From NCBI RefSeq assembly GCF_947497285.1, contig NZ_CANMFT010000002.1, forward strand, positions 372,001 to 436,000: a stretch of 64,000 nt of DNA, in the 5' to 3' direction. The position numbers and the translations under genes were made by a program. This stretch comes from an uncultured Aliiroseovarius sp. (GTDB taxonomy: Bacteria; Pseudomonadota; Alphaproteobacteria; Rhodobacterales; Rhodobacteraceae). Of the stretch, positions 20,392-31,369 are shown piece after piece (the first letter of the stretch is position 1; each line of letters begins with the position of its first letter). A model generated the notes under the pieces. It was not told the origin of the DNA, did not search any database, and saw only the letters and a list, made by a program, of their open reading frames with translations.

Positions 20392-21018
20392 ATGAAGAGC
20401 CTCAACCAACCCAGCTTGATCCGTCTGGCACGCGAAAGCGGCGAGGATGCGCCTGATCCAAGCCCCGTAAACCTTGGCGAACGGGTGCGTGACCTGCGCA
20501 AATCGCGCGGTTGGACCCTTGCCCAAGCGGCCGTTCAGGCCGGGCTGGCGCGATCCACCCTGTCGAAGATCGAAAACGGCCAGATGTCACCCACATACGA
20601 GGCGCTGAAGAAGCTGGCAGTGGGTCTGCAGATCTCGGTGCCTCAGCTTTTCACCGCGCCGAAGGCGGCACAGGTGTCCGGGCGCATGGCCGTGACCAAA
20701 TCGGGGGATGGCGCGTCCCATCCGACCGCCACCTATGAACATGAAATGCTGGCAGGCGCGTTGACCAAAAAGGCGATGCTGCCCTATCGCGCCCGGGTGC
20801 GTGCCCGCAGCTTTGACGAGTTTGACGGCTGGGTGCGCCATGACGGAGAGGAGTTCCTGTATGTTCTGACCGGCGCGATCCGGCTGATTACGGAATTCTA
20901 CGAACCCGTCGAAATGCGGCGCGGCGACAGCGCCTATTACGATGCGTCGATGGGCCATAACGTTGTGTCGATCAGCGATGAGGACGCGATGATCCTTTGG
21001 GTCACGTCGCTGACCTGA
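20392..21018 (+). CDS. XRE-family transcriptional regulator with C-terminal cupin domain
   Basis: 208 residues from the ATG at 20392 (RBS AGAGG). An HTH of the XRE/Cro type occupies about residues 25-80 (LAQAAVQAGLARSTLSKIENGQMSPT). A C-terminal cupin barrel follows (about 125-205), with HDGEEFLYVLTG and MGHNV motifs. Such HTH-cupin proteins usually sense a small carboxylate, amino acid or amine and regulate a neighbouring catabolic gene. Divergent placement makes the acyl-CoA ligase the likely target. An in-frame ATG at 20290 would extend through the intergenic region and is unlikely. Confidence 0.86.
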   Translation: MKSLNQPSLIRLARESGEDAPDPSPVNLGERVRDLRKSRGWTLAQAAVQAGLARSTLSKIENGQMSPTYEALKKLAVGLQISVPQLFTAPKAAQVSGRMAVTKSGDGASHPTATYEHEMLAGALTKKAMLPYRARVRARSFDEFDGWVRHDGEEFLYVLTGAIRLITEFYEPVEMRRGDSAYYDASMGHNVVSISDEDAMILWVTSLT

Positions 21019-21054
21019 CCCAAAGGATGATTGGGCCTACACGCCGAGAACCAG

Positions 21055-21075
21055 CGTCGCCAGCGTTTGGCGACG
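21055..21075. terminator. Hairpin between convergent XRE and peptide-binding-protein genes
   Basis: CGTCGCCA (21055-21062) pairs perfectly with TGGCGACG (21068-21075) around a 5-base loop in the 76-base convergent gap. There is no T-tract, so termination activity is uncertain. Confidence 0.3.
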
Positions 21076-21094
21076 TGCCTCGCCTGCGGCAATC

Positions 21095-22924
21095 CTATTC
21101 CTCATACCACCAAATCTCAGGCTGGAAGCCCAGATAATCGCCATACATCGGAATGCGCGCGGGGTATTTCAGTTCTTTGACATGAGCAATGTGGGACATT
21201 TCGGAGAACCCCAGCGGAATGACATAGCGGCCAGCGGTCAGCACACGATCAAGCGCTTTGGTGGCCGCGCGAAATTCGTCCTGCCCCTTGGCGTTCAGCA
21301 TGCGGTCGATCAGGCCGTCAATTGCCGCGCTTTTCACGCCCATCCAGTTGCGTGTGCCTTCTTCGTCTGCGCTTTCGCTGCCCCAATACAGCTTTTGTTC
21401 GTTGCCGGGGCTGAGCGACAGGCCGCGCCAGTAATAGGCCATGTCGAAATCAAACGCGTTGGTGCGTTCCTTGTATTGCGCACTGTCGACCGAGGTGATG
21501 GTGGGCGCGATCCCCATACGCTCAAGGGCGGCGGTAAAGATGTCGATCTCTTGCCGGTTCTCGGAGGCGCCGGTTTTCAACAGGATCTCGAAGGTGAAAG
21601 GCGACCCATTTGCGTCTTTCATCGCGCCGTCCTGCACGGTCCAGCCGGCGTCTTCCATCAGCGCCATGGCGTTGCGCAATCCGTCGCGGTTGCGCGCCGA
21701 GCCGTCAGACACCGGCAGGGCATAGCCCTCAAGCGCGCCCTTCGGCAGGTCGTCAAAGGCCATCAGCATGTCCTTCACCAAACCTTCCGCAGGCGCCCCC
21801 GGTGTCATTCCCAGCACCGAGTTGTGGAAATAGGACTGAATGCGCTTCTTGGCGCCGGCATTGATGGTCTGGTTGATAAACTCGAAATTGAAGGCGTGGA
21901 TCATCGCGTCACGCACGCGAATGTCCTGAAACGCGGGGCGGCGGGTGTTCATGACATACCCCATGATCCCGGTGGGGCGCTGATGGGGGATGTCCGACAG
22001 CACGATGTCGCCCGAAGTCACAGCAGGAAACGTGAATTGTGTCGCCCATTTCTGCGCATTCGTTTCGCGGTGTGTCGTTGCCTCGCCGGCCTTGAAGGCC
22101 TCGAAGATCACATCGCCATCGCCGTAATAGTCGAACCGGATCTCGTCCAGATTGGCTTGTCCACGCATGAAGGGCACGTCCTTGCCCCAATAGTCGGGAT
22201 TGCGCTTTAACGTCAGATGACGGCCGGCTTCGAAATCGGCGATCACATAGGGCGCCGACCCGATGGGGATGACGTCGATGCCAGAGGCTTCAAAGTCCTT
22301 GCCCTCCCACTGGGCTTTTTGCAGCACCGGGCGCATGCCAAGGATCAGCGGCAATTCCCGATCCTCGGTGTTGAATGTGAATTTCACCGACCGCTCGCCG
22401 GTTTTCTCCATGGAGGCCACTTTGCTCCAGGCGCCGTGATAGCGCGGATGGCCGAGGGTGCCGAGGGTCTCATAGGACCACATCACGTCTTCGACCGTGA
22501 CGGGGCTGCCGTCGGAAAAACGGGCCTCTGGTCGCAAGGTGTATTCGACCCATGTGCGATCAGGATCGGTATCGACCGATTCGGCCAAAAGACCGTAAAG
22601 GGTGAACGGTTCGTCATAACTGCGCCCCATCAGGCTTTCTGCCAACATAAAGCGAAGCTGCCACGGGGCGGACCCTTTGCGAATGAACGGGTGCAGCGAA
22701 TCAAAGCCGCCCGCCTCGGCGAAAATGATCTTGCCACCCTTGGGGGCGTCTGGGTTCACATGGGGCAGGGACACAAAATCAGGTGGTAGGGCAGGGTCGC
22801 CATACATAGCTATGCCATGCTGGGGCTCAGCATAGGCAAACTGGGCGGTGAGGATCGAAAGCGAAACGGCACCAGCAAGTGCGCGCAGATTGTTGAAGAT
22901 ATCGGATCTCATTGGCGACTGCAT
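21095..22924 (-). CDS. ABC transporter extracellular solute-binding protein family 5 (YejA-like)
   Basis: 609 residues with an N-terminal signal peptide ending in AYAEP, so periplasmic. The SBP_bac_5 fold is clear: LRPEARFSDGSPVTVEDVMWSYE, and the closing VRDAMIHAFNFEFINQTI segment that is typical of the YejA microcin C/oligopeptide branch. YejA proteins deliver peptides to the YejBEF permease. No permease or ATPase gene lies beside it, so it is an orphan or the transporter is elsewhere. The start may be 22924 or the in-frame ATG at 22912; neither has an ideally spaced RBS. Confidence 0.88.
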   Translation of the reverse strand: MQSPMRSDIFNNLRALAGAVSLSILTAQFAYAEPQHGIAMYGDPALPPDFVSLPHVNPDAPKGGKIIFAEAGGFDSLHPFIRKGSAPWQLRFMLAESLMGRSYDEPFTLYGLLAESVDTDPDRTWVEYTLRPEARFSDGSPVTVEDVMWSYETLGTLGHPRYHGAWSKVASMEKTGERSVKFTFNTEDRELPLILGMRPVLQKAQWEGKDFEASGIDVIPIGSAPYVIADFEAGRHLTLKRNPDYWGKDVPFMRGQANLDEIRFDYYGDGDVIFEAFKAGEATTHRETNAQKWATQFTFPAVTSGDIVLSDIPHQRPTGIMGYVMNTRRPAFQDIRVRDAMIHAFNFEFINQTINAGAKKRIQSYFHNSVLGMTPGAPAEGLVKDMLMAFDDLPKGALEGYALPVSDGSARNRDGLRNAMALMEDAGWTVQDGAMKDANGSPFTFEILLKTGASENRQEIDIFTAALERMGIAPTITSVDSAQYKERTNAFDFDMAYYWRGLSLSPGNEQKLYWGSESADEEGTRNWMGVKSAAIDGLIDRMLNAKGQDEFRAATKALDRVLTAGRYVIPLGFSEMSHIAHVKELKYPARIPMYGDYLGFQPEIWWYEE

Positions 22925-22991
22925 CCTTCACGTCCCTGATATGATTTGAGGAAAGCCTAGACCTGTCCCCGAGCCTTTTCAAACTTTTAGC

Positions 22992-23020
22992 TTGGAACGC
23001 GGCGCCAGACCGCTTATAAA
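22992..23020 (+). promoter_or_regulatory. Predicted promoter of a small RNA
   Basis: TTGGAA (22992-22997), 17 bases, then TATAAA (23015-23020) make a good sigma70-type promoter. The sequence CTTGGAA followed by CCGCTTAT could instead be read as a heat-shock-sigma (RpoH-like) promoter. Transcription would begin around 23027. Confidence 0.5.
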
Positions 23021-23026
23021 GAATTC

Positions 23027-23102
23027 ACTGCTCGATAGGTTTCTTGCCTGTATGAAACCTGCCTCAATAACTTAACGCCCGCTTCGTGCGGGCGTTTTTT
23101 TT
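23027..23102 (+). ncRNA. Candidate small RNA, about 76 nt, with two hairpins
   Basis: A promoter-like pair at 22992-23020 is followed within 80 bases by a textbook intrinsic terminator, with no ORF between. The predicted transcript begins near 23027. It folds a first hairpin AGGTTTC (23037-23043) / GAAACCT (23054-23060) with the 10-base loop TTGCCTGTAT, has an A-rich single strand (TCAATAACTTAA), and ends in the terminator stem with an eight-base T-run. This is the usual plan of an Hfq-type small RNA. The alternative is an attenuated leader of the 3-hydroxybutyrate dehydrogenase gene 180 bases downstream. I do not recognise a known family. Confidence 0.45.
23074..23102 (+). terminator. Strong intrinsic terminator (plus strand)
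   Basis: AACGCCCGC (23074-23082) pairs perfectly with GCGGGCGTT (23088-23096) around TTCGT, followed by an uninterrupted T-run to 23102. Upstream on the plus strand there is no protein gene for 2 kb, which is why a small RNA is inferred. Confidence 0.85.
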
Positions 23103-23282
23103 ATGGACCACTCGGGCAGCCTTCATACCGCGCACGTCACACCAAAGGTCGAGAGAATCGGTTGGCTCGGACCGCTCTGCATCGGTCCGCATGGGTGATC
23201 AGGCCGCCGCTCGGATATCCGCTGGCGTGCGGGCGGCATTCAGCTATGCTGCGGCGCAACATATTACGCAGAGGAGATCCCC

Positions 23283-24068
23283 ATGGCCATCACCACATCG
23301 TTGAACGGAAAAACCGCAGTCGTCACCGGGTCCAATTCCGGTATCGGTCTGGGCATTGCCCGCGAACTTGCCCGCGCGGGCGCAGATGTTGTGCTGAACT
23401 CCTTTACGGATACGGATGAAGACCACGCCCTGGCCAAGCAGATCGCCAAGGAATTCGGGGTCGAGGTGCGATACATCCAAGCCGACATGTCGGACGCCGA
23501 TCAATGTCGCGACCTGATTGCGAAAGCGGGCCAGTGCGACATCCTGATCAACAACGCCGGCATTCAGCACGTGGCACCGGTGGACGAATTTCCAGTGGAC
23601 AAATGGAATGCGATCATCGCGATCAACCTTAGCTCGGCGTTTCACACGACGGCTGCCGCTTTGCCCAAGATGCGCGCCGGTGGCTGGGGCCGGATCGTTA
23701 ACATCGCTTCGGCGCATGGGTTGACGGCGTCACCGTTCAAATCGGCCTATATTGCGGCCAAACACGGTGTGGTCGGGCTGACCAAGACGGTTGCGCTTGA
23801 AACGGCCGAAGAGCCCATCACCTGCAACGCGATCTGCCCCGGTTATGTGCTGACACCGCTGGTCGAGGCGCAGATCCCGGACCAGATGAAAACTCATGGC
23901 ATGGGTCGTGATGAGGTGGTTCGCGAAGTCATGCTGGCACGCCAGCCGTCCAAGGAATTTGCGACCGTCGAGCAAATGGGTGGATCGGCGGTCTTTCTGT
24001 GTTCGGATGCAGCCGCACAGATCACCGGCACAACCTTGTCTGTTGATGGCGGCTGGACTGCACTTTGA
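23283..24068 (+). CDS. bdhA: 3-hydroxybutyrate dehydrogenase (SDR family)
   Basis: 261 residues, classical short-chain dehydrogenase. The NAD motif TGSNSGIGLGIA is at about 16-27, the NNAG motif is in the middle, and the catalytic YIAAK is near 155. The sequence between (DILINNAGIQHVAPVDEFP) and the C-terminal SDAAAQITGTTLSVDGGW are characteristic of D-3-hydroxybutyrate dehydrogenases. The enzyme oxidises 3-hydroxybutyrate to acetoacetate when polyhydroxybutyrate or ketone bodies are used. A strong RBS (AGAGGAGAT) precedes the ATG. It overlaps the following patatin gene by 4 bases (TTGA), so the two are coupled. Confidence 0.9.
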   Translation: MAITTSLNGKTAVVTGSNSGIGLGIARELARAGADVVLNSFTDTDEDHALAKQIAKEFGVEVRYIQADMSDADQCRDLIAKAGQCDILINNAGIQHVAPVDEFPVDKWNAIIAINLSSAFHTTAAALPKMRAGGWGRIVNIASAHGLTASPFKSAYIAAKHGVVGLTKTVALETAEEPITCNAICPGYVLTPLVEAQIPDQMKTHGMGRDEVVREVMLARQPSKEFATVEQMGGSAVFLCSDAAAQITGTTLSVDGGWTAL

Positions 24069-25126
24069 GCACCCGACCCAAACCCAAACGCATCAATCTG
24101 GCACTTCAGGGCGGGGGCGCACATGGCGCCTTCACTTGGGGCGTGCTTGACCGGTTGCTGGAAGACGAACAGATCGAGATTGCCGGCATCTCGGGCACCT
24201 CGGCCGGGGCCCTAAACGGTGCGGCGCTGAAAGCAGGGCTGGTGGCGGACGGTAAGGGGCAGGACCGCGACGCCGCACGCGCCCAACTGGATGGGCTATG
24301 GCATAGCGTGGCGGGCGTCCATGATCTGCGCCTGACAACATGGTTTGCCCAGTTTGCCCCACATAACGAGTTTATCAGCCAAGCCATCGCAGCCTCGCCG
24401 GCGTTTGCCTGGGCCGATATGGCCAGCCGGGTGATCAGCCCTTATTCCTATGGGCCGTTCTACGCCAATCCGCTTAAATCGGTGGTCGAGAAGTTCGACT
24501 TTGATCGTGTCTGTGCCGATATCGGCCCGCGCTTTTGCGTGTCCGCCACCAATGTTCGCACCGGCAAGATCCGTGTCTTCGATGGGCACGAGATTTCGAC
24601 CGATGCAATCCTTGCCTCGGCCTGCCTGCCCACCGTCTTTCAGGCGGTCGAGATCGACGACCCAAGCACCGGGAATCGCGAAGCCTTTTGGGACGGTGGA
24701 TATACGGGCAATCCGGCCCTGTTCCCCCTGTTTGACCCGGCGCTGCCGGCCGACATTGTGGTGGTCAATATCAACCCGCTTTTCCGTCCCGATGTTCCAA
24801 CCTCTGGGGCGGATATCCAGAACCGGATCAACGAGATCAGCTTTAATTCGTCGCTTCTGCGCGAGCTTCGGGCGATCAATTTCGTCAAACGACTGATTTC
24901 CGCAGGACAACTGGCGCCCGGCCAAATGCGCGATGTGCTCGTTCACATGATCTCGGATGATGTTTTGATGCGCGACCTTAGCACGGCGACCAAACTGGTG
25001 CCCTCGGCGGTGACGTTGCAGCGGTTGAAATCAGCAGGGCGAGACGCCGCTTCGCAGTTTCTTGACCAGCACAGGGATGATCTGAACACCCGTGGCTCTG
25101 TAGATCTGGAAGAGATGTTCGGCTAG
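24065..25126 (+). CDS. Patatin-like phospholipase family protein
   Basis: 353 residues. The patatin catalytic dyad is complete. The oxyanion loop is QGGGAHGAF (15-23), the nucleophile is Ser46 in GTSAG, and the Asp is D210 in DGGYTG. The start is a TTG whose last two bases are the first two of the upstream stop codon, an unusual but convincing coupled start. There is no signal peptide, so a cytoplasmic lipid or polyester hydrolase is expected. Coupling to a 3-hydroxybutyrate dehydrogenase suggests a role in storage-polymer or membrane-lipid turnover, which is inference. It ends tail to tail with the LysE gene, sharing the tetranucleotide CTAG. Confidence 0.88.
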   Translation: MSTRPKPKRINLALQGGGAHGAFTWGVLDRLLEDEQIEIAGISGTSAGALNGAALKAGLVADGKGQDRDAARAQLDGLWHSVAGVHDLRLTTWFAQFAPHNEFISQAIAASPAFAWADMASRVISPYSYGPFYANPLKSVVEKFDFDRVCADIGPRFCVSATNVRTGKIRVFDGHEISTDAILASACLPTVFQAVEIDDPSTGNREAFWDGGYTGNPALFPLFDPALPADIVVVNINPLFRPDVPTSGADIQNRINEISFNSSLLRELRAINFVKRLISAGQLAPGQMRDVLVHMISDDVLMRDLSTATKLVPSAVTLQRLKSAGRDAASQFLDQHRDDLNTRGSVDLEEMFG

Positions 25127-25754
25127 CCGATCGTGCCGATTGCCACGCCTCGGATCAGCCCGATCGCAATCGCCCACATGGTCAATCCGATGATTACATC
25201 GAGCATCTGCCACGCCTTGGGGCGTTGCATGACCGGGGCCAGAAAACGCGCGCCATAGCCCAGCGAGAAGAAGAAAACAAAGCTCGACGTTACCGCGCCC
25301 AGCCCAAAGATGATCCGCTGCGTCCAGTCCCCGAACGAGGTCGAGATAGCCCCGATCAGCCCCAAAGTGTCCAGATAGACATGCGGGTTGGCCCAAGTGA
25401 ACGCCGCCGCGATCGCAATCGTGGCCAACAGGGGGCGGGACTGCCCGGAAAGCTCCATCGCGTAGTCGCCACGCACCGCGGCCGCAAACCGCATTGTTCC
25501 GTAGACGATCAAGAACCCCGCACCTGCCAGTGCCATCACCAAGGGCAAGCTGGGCCATGCTTCGACCATGGCGCCGAACCCGGCAACGCCCGCCATGATC
25601 AACAGCGCGTCCGAGGTGGCACAAAACAGGCAAAGCCAAAACACGTGCTGGCGCATCAACCCCTGACGCAGCACGAAAGCGTTCTGTGCGCCAATGGCCA
25701 GAATCAGGGAAAACCCGGTTGCAAAACCGGTTAGAGCGGGTGCAAGCACCAGGT

Positions 25755-25758
<4 letters not shown>
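25123..25758 (-). CDS. LysE/ArgO-family amino-acid exporter
   Basis: 211 residues with about six membrane segments. The N-terminus reads FSLILAIGAQNAFVLRQGL, the hallmark of the LysE/ArgO branch that exports basic amino acids. A second family motif (ANPHVYLDTLGLIG) is in the middle. The start codon overlaps the DUF502 stop (ATGA), so the two are co-transcribed. The end overlaps the convergent patatin gene by four bases. Confidence 0.9.
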
Positions 25759-28827
<3,069 letters not shown>

Positions 28828-28830
28828 ATC

Positions 28831-30921
28831 ATGGCGACGCGACCCGAAATTCTGTTTCCCCTGTTTGCCAAGCTTGAAACGCTGGGCGGCATTGGCGAAA
28901 AGACGGCCAAAGGTCTGGGAACGCTTGGTATTACGCTCCCGCGCGATTTGCTGTTCTGGTTGCCGCATGCAGGGATCGACCGCAAATTTCGCGCCTCGGT
29001 GACCGAGGTGCAGCTTGGCGAAATCGCCACGGTCGAAATCGAGGTGTTGAAGCACCGCCCGGGTCGCACACGAACCGCCCCCTATCGGATCGAGGTCAAA
29101 GACGCCCTGACCACCTTCGATCTGGTGTTTTTCCACGCAAATGCAAACTGGCTTTCAAAGCAATTGCCTGAAGGCGAAACCCGTGTGATCTCGGGCAAGG
29201 TCGAGGCCTTTGATGGTGCCTTGCAGATCGCGCATCCCGACTACATCCTGCCGCCAAATGATGTTGATGAAATACCCGATTACGAACCGGTATACCGGCT
29301 GACTGCGGGCATTACCGGACGCACCATCGCCAAGGGAGTCGGCGAGGTGCTGACCCGTTTGCCTGTGTTGAAGGAATGGATCGACCCGGAGTTGAAGTCG
29401 CGCGAACATTGGCCGGACTGGCACATGGCATTGCGACAGGCCCATACCCCACAAGGCGCCGATGACCTGTCGCCCCAATCGCCCGCGCGCCGCCGCTTGG
29501 CCTATGACGAGTTCTTCGCCCATCAGCTGACACTTGCGCTTGCACGCGCAAAGGTGCGCCGTGGCAAGGGACGGCTCAGCGTTGGCACCGGGCAGTTGCA
29601 GGAGAAGGTATTGGCGGCCTTGCCCTATGCGCCCACAGCAGCACAACGTCGTGCGGTCGAAGAAATTGCAGCCGATATGGCGTCGGGTCAAAGGATGAAC
29701 CGGTTGCTGCAGGGCGATGTGGGCTCTGGCAAGACGCTGGTCGCTTTGCTGTCGCTTCTGGTCGCGGTCGAGGCCGGCGGGCAGGGCGTCATGATGGCCC
29801 CGACCGAGATCTTGGCCGCTCAGCATCTTGAAGCGATCCGCCCGTTGGCCGAAGCGGCGGGGGTCGTGGTCGCACTGCTGACGGGGCGTGACAAGGGGGC
29901 CGAAAGGCGATCCAAGCTTGAAGCCTTGGCGCGGGGCGACATTCACATTCTTGTCGGCACCCATGCGGTGTTTCAGAAAGATGTCGTTTTCCAAGACCTT
30001 CGACTTGCCGTCGTGGATGAACAGCACCGGTTTGGTGTCTCGCAACGCATGGAGCTTGGGGCAAAAGGGCAGGCCTCGGACGTGCTTGTGATGACAGCCA
30101 CACCGATTCCGCGCAGTTTGGCGCTTGCCCAGTATGGCGATATGGATGTGTCGGTGCTGGATGAAAAGCCACCGGGGCGAAAGCCGATCAAGACCGTGCT
30201 TGTGTCCGACGGCCGCATTGACGAAGTGATCGAACGGTTGCGCCGCGCGATTGACGACGGCGCACAGGCCTATTGGGTTTGTCCCTTGGTCGAAGAAAGC
30301 GAAGTGATGGACATGACGGCCGCCGAGGAACGGTTCAAGCTTCTGCGCGCAGACCTGGGCGAGGGCGTGGTTGGTCTGGTGCATGGGCAAATGCCGCCCG
30401 CCGAAAAAGATGCCGCAATGGCCGCCTTCGTCGCTGGCGACACCCGGCTGTTGGTAGCAACGACGGTGATCGAAGTTGGCGTGGACGTGCCCAATGCCTC
30501 GATCATGGTGATCGAACGCGCCGAGCACTTCGGGCTGGCCCAACTGCACCAGCTGCGCGGACGGGTGGGCCGGGGGCAGACGGCGTCGACCTGTTTGCTG
30601 CTGTATCACCCGCCCCTGACCGAAAGCGGCGAGAAACGCCTGTCGGTGATGCGCGACACCGAAGATGGGTTCGTGATTTCCGAGGCGGATTTGGAAATGC
30701 GCGGGGCCGGGGACGTGTTGGGGACCGCGCAGTCCGGTCTGCCACGGTTCTGGGTTGGAGATCTTGAACATCAGGCGGCTTTGATGGCCGTGGCCCAGAA
30801 AGACGCGCGTCTTCTGTTGCATCAAGACCCCGATCTGACGACCGCACGGGGGCATGCGGCACGCGTTCTACTGTGGCTGATGCGGCAGGACGAAGCCATT
30901 CGTTTGATTTCAGTGGGTTAG
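28831..30921 (+). CDS. recG: ATP-dependent DNA helicase RecG
   Basis: 696 residues, normal length. It reverses stalled replication forks and branch-migrates recombination intermediates. An N-terminal wedge/OB domain is followed by SF2 helicase motifs: Walker A GDVGSGKT (around 295), DEQH (around 395), TATPIPRSLALAQYGDMD (motif III region), and QLRGRVGRG (motif VI). It starts 3 bases after the ligA stop, so ligA-recG form a repair operon. Its stop codon lies 8 bases before the first GTTC of the SOS-box cluster. Confidence 0.96.
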   Translation: MATRPEILFPLFAKLETLGGIGEKTAKGLGTLGITLPRDLLFWLPHAGIDRKFRASVTEVQLGEIATVEIEVLKHRPGRTRTAPYRIEVKDALTTFDLVFFHANANWLSKQLPEGETRVISGKVEAFDGALQIAHPDYILPPNDVDEIPDYEPVYRLTAGITGRTIAKGVGEVLTRLPVLKEWIDPELKSREHWPDWHMALRQAHTPQGADDLSPQSPARRRLAYDEFFAHQLTLALARAKVRRGKGRLSVGTGQLQEKVLAALPYAPTAAQRRAVEEIAADMASGQRMNRLLQGDVGSGKTLVALLSLLVAVEAGGQGVMMAPTEILAAQHLEAIRPLAEAAGVVVALLTGRDKGAERRSKLEALARGDIHILVGTHAVFQKDVVFQDLRLAVVDEQHRFGVSQRMELGAKGQASDVLVMTATPIPRSLALAQYGDMDVSVLDEKPPGRKPIKTVLVSDGRIDEVIERLRRAIDDGAQAYWVCPLVEESEVMDMTAAEERFKLLRADLGEGVVGLVHGQMPPAEKDAAMAAFVAGDTRLLVATTVIEVGVDVPNASIMVIERAEHFGLAQLHQLRGRVGRGQTASTCLLLYHPPLTESGEKRLSVMRDTEDGFVISEADLEMRGAGDVLGTAQSGLPRFWVGDLEHQAALMAVAQKDARLLLHQDPDLTTARGHAARVLLWLMRQDEAIRLISVG

Positions 30922-30928
30922 CCCATTT

Positions 30929-30963
30929 GTTCTCATAAGTTCACAAATGTTCTTAAAAAGTTC
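30929..30963. promoter_or_regulatory. SOS (LexA) box cluster, GTTC direct repeats
   Basis: GTTC occurs four times, at 30929, 30939, 30949 and 30960, with spacers of 6, 6 and 7 bases. The last pair (GTTCTTAAAAAGTTC, 30949-30963) exactly fits GTTC-N7-GTTC, the direct-repeat LexA operator described for Rhodobacter and rhizobia. A near-match in the opposite orientation (GAAC-N7-CAAC) is at 30988-31002. A -35-like TTTACA at 30964-30969 abuts the box. The -10 is not obvious. The downstream gene is the microprotein at 31058. Confidence 0.7.
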
Positions 30964-31057
30964 TTTACAAACCGCGCGCAAATATGCGAACAAAATAGCA
31001 ACAAAGGTGATGTGGTTCACGAAGACCCCACCGAAACAGAGCGCAGGAGAGTTTGTC

Positions 31058-31180
31058 ATGCTGAACGAAATGAAAGCTGTATTGTCCCGATCATCCGCCA
31101 CAATTTGGCAGGATGCCGTCGGTGGCATGTGCCTGTTGGTTGTTCTTTTTGGAGCGCTTCATCTGCCCGGGGCGATCTAA
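31058..31180 (+). CDS. 40-residue single-span membrane microprotein, predicted SOS-induced
   Basis: ATG at 31058 with a strong RBS (CAGGAG, 7-base spacing). The product is 40 residues: an amphipathic N-terminus (MLNEMKAVLSRSSATIWQDA), then one hydrophobic helix (GGMCLLVVLFGALHLPGAI) ending at the stop. The frame reads upstream to 30947 without a stop, but that part has no RBS and overlaps the operator region. The gene sits between an SOS box and a strong terminator, so it is a complete transcription unit of about 400 bases. The plan resembles SidA of Caulobacter (29-residue, SOS-induced, one membrane helix, blocks division). I see no sequence evidence of homology. Confidence 0.65.
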   Translation: MLNEMKAVLSRSSATIWQDAVGGMCLLVVLFGALHLPGAI

Positions 31181-31333
31181 CCCCAATCCAGTTTCTGCCT
31201 GCGGAGGGTCCGGACACTGCATCATGTCCCAAATGCGATGTATCATGACGGTTCACTGCCCGTCACTTGTCCCAAGACCCGGTGTGACTGCCTCTTTCCC
31301 ACACCGGACCCCGAAAACCCGTCCCGCTACCTT

Positions 31334-31369
31334 CCGCCGCCTCCCTGCCAGGAGTGCGGCGGTTTTTTT
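31334..31369 (+). terminator. Strong intrinsic terminator after the microprotein gene
   Basis: CCGCCGC (31334-31340) pairs with GCGGCGG (31356-31362), with an inner CTCC/GGAG pairing, followed by seven T residues (31363-31369). It overlaps the stop codon of the convergent chemoreceptor gene. The 150 bases between the microprotein stop and this stem show no convincing gene. Confidence 0.85.

Noticed and set aside
29155-30855. 566-codon ORF on the minus strand opposite recG
   Set aside because: Antisense shadow of a fully conserved recG in a GC-rich genome; composition is His/Arg/Gln-rich with no domain.
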